Below, one piece after another: positions 5,075 through 5,429 of a DNA stretch of 5,429 bases. Under the pieces are notes generated by a model. It ran no database searches. It saw only the letters and a program-made list of their open reading frames with translations, and had not been told where the DNA came from. The position numbers and the translations under genes are program-made. The stretch comes from UBA8522 sp049287565 (GTDB lineage Bacteria > Acidobacteriota > Aminicenantia > Aminicenantales > UBA8522). Location of the stretch: the NCBI GenBank assembly GCA_049287565.1, contig JBAQGA010000023.1, positions 1 through 5,429 on the forward strand, read 5' to 3'. Within the stretch, counting starts at the first letter, position 1. Each line of letters starts with the position of its first letter.

Positions 5075-5429
5075 ATGCCCTTTAACGGCAATCAGAGCAA
5101 ATCCGGAACGCGAGATTTTTTCGCCGGCCATCCCGTCTTTTCCCTCGATGAAGCAAGAGCAGCACTCAGTCCGCCGGGCGGGCGCAGAGGGACCGTGGAA
5201 CGATTGAAACACCATCTGGAAAAGGGCCGGTTGAAGCTCCTGGCACGCGAGATCTATGCCGTCGTCCCCCCGGATGTAGAGCCGGCCCGGTTCCTCCCTG
5301 ACCCGTTCCTGACGGCAGTTGCGGTACGTGCAGATGCGCTTTTCTCGCACCACAGCGCACTTGAACTCTTGGGCGCAGCTCATTCGGTTTGGAATCAGGT
5401 CACTCTTTACACGGGAAAACGCCGGCGTC
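5075..5429 (+). CDS. AbiEi-family antitoxin / transcriptional regulator, 3'-partial
   Basis: The frame runs from an ATG at 5075 to the window edge without a stop (118 codons visible). The ATG is preceded by GGGGA at a five-base spacing and by a good promoter. The protein begins with a winged-helix-like region: VFSLDEARAAL (21-31), RGTVERLKHHLEKGRLKLLAREIYAVV (38-64). It continues with PDPFLTAVAVRADALFSHHSALELLGAAHSVWN (75-107). This order is that of AbiEi-type proteins, in which the N-terminal DNA-binding domain represses the operon and the rest counters an AbiEii nucleotidyltransferase-like toxin in type IV toxin-antitoxin systems. Standalone regulators with this domain also exist, so the toxin partner is only an expectation beyond the window. 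The gene is divergent from nikR and probably unrelated to the transporter. The minus-strand frame opposite it has no protein-like features. Confidence 0.8.
   Translation, partial: MPFNGNQSKSGTRDFFAGHPVFSLDEARAALSPPGGRRGTVERLKHHLEKGRLKLLAREIYAVVPPDVEPARFLPDPFLTAVAVRADALFSHHSALELLGAAHSVWNQVTLYTGKRRR

Noticed and set aside
4330..5091. NikR with a 115-residue N-terminal extension (start at 5091)
   Set aside because: The extension crosses the nikR promoter and the divergent intergenic region and has no recognisable domain. The 138-aa form matches NikR exactly in length and N-terminus.
4925..5383. 152-aa open frame on the - strand
   Set aside because: It is antisense to the AbiEi-like gene and its promoter, has a cysteine-rich unstructured composition and no supporting homology or start context.

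Overview
The window looks like part of a chromosome from a fairly high-GC bacterium, possibly an uncultured anaerobe. The basis is GC-rich coding sequence, an ECF importer under a NikR-type regulator, and accessory genes of the ORF6N and AbiEi kinds. I cannot name the taxon from sequence alone.

Left part (1-1476, + strand). A 5'-truncated gene (1-1041) encodes the C-terminal portion of a large unnamed protein. It resembles the C-terminal part of SEC-C-associated hypothetical proteins. Then comes an AT-richer island (1084-1476) with an ORF6N-domain gene that lacks the N-terminal half of its domain. It carries a perfect 27-bp palindrome and a perfect 14-bp palindrome inside the reading frame.

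Central part (1509-4746, - strand). Read in the direction of transcription, this is nikR, then a promoter and operator-like dyad, then an ECF transporter operon. The first operon gene is one open frame joining an ECF substrate-binding (S) membrane component to a class I SAM-dependent methyltransferase. It is followed by the transmembrane coupling protein (EcfT/CbiQ family) and a single ECF ATPase (EcfA/CbiO family). The T and A genes overlap by one base (TGATG). nikR has its own extended -10 promoter. The operon has a near-consensus sigma70 promoter (TTGACA-N17-TAGAAT) directly followed by a 30-bp dyad whose half-sites lie two helical turns apart, the geometry expected for a NikR tetramer. The layout suggests a nickel-responsive importer. 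However, the S component is not the NikM/CbiM type usual for nickel and cobalt, so the substrate is open.

Right part (4747-5429). A 328-bp divergent intergenic region holds the nikR promoter, a GC-rich hairpin, short direct repeats and a second promoter facing right. That promoter drives a gene cut off by the window edge (5075 to beyond 5429), whose product looks like an AbiEi-family antitoxin/transcription regulator. A partner toxin gene, if present, would lie beyond the window.

The most interesting points are the S-component/methyltransferase fusion with an internal ribosome binding site, its link to NikR and the dyad operator, and the palindromes inside the truncated ORF6N gene.
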